From Acetobacter cibinongensis (GTDB lineage: Bacteria > Pseudomonadota > Alphaproteobacteria > Acetobacterales > Acetobacteraceae), in the NCBI RefSeq assembly GCF_000963925.1, contig NZ_BAMV01000014.1:1-54429 (forward strand): a stretch of 54,429 nucleotides of DNA, given 5' to 3'. Within the stretch, counting starts at the first letter, position 1. Each line of letters starts with the position of its first letter. Made by a program: the position numbers and the translations under genes. A model generated the notes under the pieces. It worked only from the letters and a program-made list of their open reading frames with translations. It ran no database searches and had not been told where the DNA came from. Shown one piece after another: positions 51,949 through 54,429 of this stretch.

Positions 51949-53619
51949 GTGTTCGCCAGGCCCATGAAAGTCGCATTGTCGGCTCTTCTTTCGCTGTCTA
52001 TTTCTCTGCCTGCCCTCAGCAACGCTGCTGGTATCCGGGGCTCCAGAACCGTGCATCTGCCGGCATCCAGCTTCGCCACAAAAACGCCCATCAAGCATCT
52101 TGTGGTAATTTATCAGGAAAATATTTCCTTCGACCACTATTTTGCAACCTACCCCAAGGCTGCAAACCCGAGTGGCGAGCCTGCTTTTACCGCCGCAGCC
52201 GGCACGCCGCAGGTGAATAACCTGCAGAATGCTAACCTGCTGGACCAGAATCCCAACAGCAGCAGTGCAAATGGCAGTGCCGCAGCTCTACCGTTCCGTC
52301 TTGACAGGACGCAGGCAGCTACCGCTGACCAAAACCATGCGTACACACCAGAACAGAGAGCGACTAACAACGGCGCCATGGACCTTTTCCCTAAATATAC
52401 AGGGCGCGGGACATCCGGTGGTGTGGGGGCGTTTGGTACGGCAGGGCAGGTTCTCGGTTATTATGACGGGAACACGGTTACCGCTTACTGGAACTACGCC
52501 CAGCATTTTGCCATGAGTGACAATAACTATACAGATACTTATGGTCCCTCCACGCCAGGCGCTTTGGAAGTCGTTGGCGGCCAGACCAACGGCGTGCAGA
52601 CCATTGTTGGTCCAGCAACGTCCAGCGCCGTTATTGCGGATGGTCAGGGCGGCTACACGATGATTAATGACGTAGACCCGGCATATGACGTCTGCTCTTC
52701 CAAATCCAATGCCGTATTGCTGAACGCGAAAAACATTGGTGACCTGCTCAATACCAAGAACATCCCTTGGGGTGGGTTCATGGGCGGGTTTGATCTGACG
52801 ACGACCAATAGTGACGGCACGACAAGTTGCCAGCGCCGTACCTATTCTGATGTAGTGTCAGAAGATGTCACGGATTACATCCCGCATCACAACTGGTTCC
52901 AGTATTTTGCCACCACGTCTAACCCACAGCATACACGCCCATCTTCCATGGCGGCTGTTGGGTACAGCACAATGGCAAACTCGACGGCAGTTGAACCGGC
53001 CAACCATCAGTACGATCTGAACGATTTCTACTCCTCACTGAAGGCGGGCAATTTCCCGGCAGTGTCCTACATTAAAATGCCTGCGTATCAGGATGGCCAT
53101 GCCGGCTATTCCGACCCGCTGGACGAACAGGCTGGTGTGGTGAAACTAGTCAACTTCATCCAGCAGCAGCCGGAATGGAGCAGCACCGCTGTCATCATCG
53201 CGTATGATGACTCTGATGGTTGGTATGATCACCAGTATGTGGCTCCTCAGCATGGTTCTTTTGATGCCACTGCGGATCAGGTCAACGGAAGCGGCGTCTG
53301 CGGCACGGCTGGTAGCCAGCCTATGGGCGTTGGCGGTCAACCGGTTAACGGGCGTTGTGGTCCAGGCACACGTCTGCCCTTTATCGTCATCTCTCCCTAC
53401 GCCAAGGCAAACTCTGTCAGCCACACACTCTCAACAGAATCTTCAGTGGTTCGCTTCATTGAGGATAACTGGTTGAACGGTGCGCGTCTGGGCGGCGGGT
53501 CTTTTGACGAAACATCTGGCAGCATTGAAGACCTGTTCGACTTTACGCATCAGCGTTCCGGCCAACTTCTACTCGACCCGGCAACAGGTAGTATCCTGAC
53601 TGACACCATCAGCAATTAA
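51949..53619 (+). CDS. Secreted phosphoesterase (AcpA/phospholipase C family)
   Basis: This protein of about 556 residues has a signal peptide (MFARPMKVALSALLSLSISL, cleavage near NAAG) and the phosphoesterase family start IKHLVVIYQENISFDHYFA near residue 45, whose Glu and Asn bind metal. Further metal-site regions are QNHAYTPEQR near 125, MSDNNYTDTYGPSTPGALE near 190, and AYDDSDGWYDHQYV near 420. Acid phosphatases and phospholipases C of this family cleave phosphomonoesters or phospholipid headgroups outside the cell. I prefer GTG 51949 because AAAGG precedes it at good spacing; ATG 51964 is the alternative. Its location beside the type II secretion genes makes it a likely cargo. Confidence 0.85.
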   Translation: MFARPMKVALSALLSLSISLPALSNAAGIRGSRTVHLPASSFATKTPIKHLVVIYQENISFDHYFATYPKAANPSGEPAFTAAAGTPQVNNLQNANLLDQNPNSSSANGSAAALPFRLDRTQAATADQNHAYTPEQRATNNGAMDLFPKYTGRGTSGGVGAFGTAGQVLGYYDGNTVTAYWNYAQHFAMSDNNYTDTYGPSTPGALEVVGGQTNGVQTIVGPATSSAVIADGQGGYTMINDVDPAYDVCSSKSNAVLLNAKNIGDLLNTKNIPWGGFMGGFDLTTTNSDGTTSCQRRTYSDVVSEDVTDYIPHHNWFQYFATTSNPQHTRPSSMAAVGYSTMANSTAVEPANHQYDLNDFYSSLKAGNFPAVSYIKMPAYQDGHAGYSDPLDEQAGVVKLVNFIQQQPEWSSTAVIIAYDDSDGWYDHQYVAPQHGSFDATADQVNGSGVCGTAGSQPMGVGGQPVNGRCGPGTRLPFIVISPYAKANSVSHTLSTESSVVRFIEDNWLNGARLGGGSFDETSGSIEDLFDFTHQRSGQLLLDPATGSILTDTISN

Positions 53620-53685
53620 AGAGCCGTTCCTGATGTAGTCTAAAGTAAATAATAACTACATCTTCCATTTTAGATGAGACTTTTG

Positions 53686-53717
53686 GGCACCCGGCACAGA
53701 TCTCTGTGCCGAGTGCC
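53686..53717 (+). terminator. Terminator of the phosphoesterase gene
   Basis: GGCAC-CCGGCACAGA pairs with TCTGTGCCG-A-GTGCC in a long, nearly perfect hairpin 66 bp past the stop. The following TCATTTCTG is a weak T-rich stretch. Confidence 0.65.
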
Positions 53718-53772
53718 TCATTTCTGTAAATATACTGAAAAAAATTTAAAGGTCTGCATCCAGAGCGTTCCG

Positions 53773-53801
53773 TTATCATAAAGACTTCATGGAAACGTCA
53801 C
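53773..53801 (+). promoter_or_regulatory. Triple Pho-box array before the repeat protein
   Basis: TTATCAT-AAAG-ACTTCAT-GGAA-ACGTCAC again shows three 7-mers at an 11-bp period. The surrounding TTCCG before the array is shared with the array at 51749, so the two sites look like duplicates of one promoter element. Confidence 0.55.
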
Positions 53802-53920
53802 ACCAATCAGTTCCAAACCTCTTTAGAAGTCTTCGCAGAAAAATATACCTCGCGTGAAGGTGGCGTTCGAAGTGTCTCGGCGATTGTCATCTAGCTCGTT
53901 AAATTGAAGAGTTTTTCTTT

Positions 53921-54064
53921 ATGGTGACACGATTTTTCGCCGCAGCGCCCCGCCTCAGAATTATGCTGCTGACAGGACCTACTTTCTGCATTTCAAAAAA
54001 CCGTGTTTCAGTTTTTCTAAATGCAAAGACTGTAGAAACCGGATGTGACCTGATCCGGGGATAG
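53921..54064 (+). CDS. Small open frame in the leader, possible leader peptide
   Basis: ATG 53921 opens 47 codons to TAG 54062-54064, beginning MVTRFFAAAPRLRIMLLTGP. GAAGA lies about 10 bp upstream. The frame is arginine-rich with a hydrophobic core but no family resemblance. It overlaps two hairpins and ends about 100 bp before the next gene, which would suit a regulatory peptide. It may also be chance. Confidence 0.25.
   Translation: MVTRFFAAAPRLRIMLLTGPTFCISKNRVSVFLNAKTVETGCDLIRG
53987..54025 (+). other. Long leader hairpin
   Basis: TGCATTT pairs with AAATGCA, and inside AAAAAC pairs with GTTTTT, leaving a central loop. The whole element is 39 bases and lies in the leader before the repeat-protein start. 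Confidence 0.5.
54039..54058 (+). other. Second leader hairpin
   Basis: CCGGAT and ATCCGG pair around eight bases, directly after the long hairpin and before the small frame's stop. Together the two hairpins could form alternative structures. Confidence 0.4.
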
Positions 54065-54166
54065 CTCCAGCAGCAGCACCAGATTCCTCACATATCCCAA
54101 CAGACTTTGTTCCGCTTCTCCCCCGTGCGCCTCATGGCGTCATACCCGGTATCGAAAGAAAAGAGC

Positions 54167-54429
54167 ATGGATAACGTTACTTCAGGTTCCACACAGACGG
54201 AAACCGACACAACCGTGCAATCTGGTGCCGTTGTAAACAACGGTGAAACCCTCGATATTGCCACTGGTGTCAGCTTCTCTTCTGTTGCCGTTAACACTGG
54301 TGGTTTGGTTTCTGTCTCAGGCACTCTGTCCGGGGTTACGGTGTCTGGCGGCGAAGTCGATGTGTTCTATGGAGGTATTGTCTCTGCGGCCAGTTTGATG
54401 AACAGCGGTTACCTGTTTGTGGAGCAGGG
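54167..54429 (+). CDS. Repeat-rich surface protein, N-terminal part (cut by window edge)
   Basis: The first 87 residues, MDNVTSGSTQTETDTTVQSG and on, lack a Sec signal peptide and then show the Gly/Val/Ser pattern of parallel beta-helix repeats (VVNNGETLDIATGVSFSS, VNTGGLVSVSGTLSGVTVSG, VDVFYGGIV). This pattern is seen in AIDA-type adhesins and in Hint-domain repeat proteins common in acetic acid bacteria. ATG 54134 is in frame and could add 11 residues. The gene continues beyond the window, so export route and C-terminus cannot be read. The upstream Pho array suggests phosphate control. Confidence 0.65.
   Translation, partial: MDNVTSGSTQTETDTTVQSGAVVNNGETLDIATGVSFSSVAVNTGGLVSVSGTLSGVTVSGGEVDVFYGGIVSAASLMNSGYLFVEQ

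Larger units (their letters stand above)
53620..54166. other. Promoter and structured leader before the repeat protein
   Basis: The 547-bp spacer contains a terminator hairpin (53686-53717), a triple Pho-box array (53773-53801), a small open frame (53921-54064) and two hairpins (53987-54025, 54039-54058). The next gene starts at about 54167. Confidence 0.55.

Noticed and set aside
1..54429. CRISPR arrays, rRNA and tRNA genes
   Set aside because: No regularly spaced repeats and no cloverleaf or ribosomal signature were seen on either strand by reading alone.

Overview
The window looks like chromosomal DNA of an aerobic, Gram-negative alphaproteobacterium. I think an acetic acid bacterium (Acetobacteraceae) is most likely, from the TonB receptors, type II secretion genes, mid-range base composition and the glycine/valine-repeat surface protein at the right edge. 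That taxonomic call is inference. No rRNA, tRNA or CRISPR array was seen.

Left part (1-6000), methionine and queuosine: a truncated IS3-type transposase lies at the edge. It is followed by mesX-mesD (an oxygen-dependent, methylfolate-independent methionine synthase pair), metF overlapping queH on the other strand, and a divergent metR-type LysR regulator. Next (6000-11300) is an amino-acid module: AraC regulator, aspartate/glutamate-type racemase, LysE-type exporter, class I/II aminotransferase and PhzF-like isomerase. Remnants there include the C-terminal tail of a second racemase.

Middle part (11700-37800) is a large scavenging island. It holds a nitroreductase, five luciferase-fold flavin monooxygenases (three NtaA/SnaA/DszA type of about 440 aa and two shorter LLM enzymes), two TonB receptors, a complete Dpp/Opp-type ABC importer, a P1-family peptidase, an alpha/beta hydrolase, a TTC38-like TPR protein, an M20 amidohydrolase, a complete polar amino-acid ABC importer and an MmgE/PrpD protein. 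The unit SBP-permease-ATPase-monooxygenase-MmgE/PrpD (32562-37779) with the nearby M20 enzyme resembles the Bacillus subtilis yxe operon, which breaks down S-(2-succino)cysteine. The island is best read as uptake and oxidative cleavage of N-acylated or peptide-linked thioethers or other organosulfur compounds.

Right part (37900-51600) is a type II secretion system split into gspL, gspG, gspO, gspM-D-K (minus strand) and gspE-F-H-I-J plus a short GspC-like gene (plus strand). It is interleaved with a secreted di-heme cytochrome c peroxidase-like protein and a small lytic transglycosylase. Beyond it are a secreted phosphoesterase of the AcpA/phospholipase C family and the start of a large repeat protein.

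The most interesting signal is regulatory. Pho-box-like repeats (7-mers spaced by 4 bp) lie upstream of gspM, the di-heme protein, the phosphoesterase and the repeat protein, and a weaker one precedes gspL. The last two strong sites are three-unit arrays that resemble each other. This suggests a phosphate-starvation-controlled secretion system with its own phosphatase cargo, similar in logic to the Hxc system of Pseudomonas aeruginosa.
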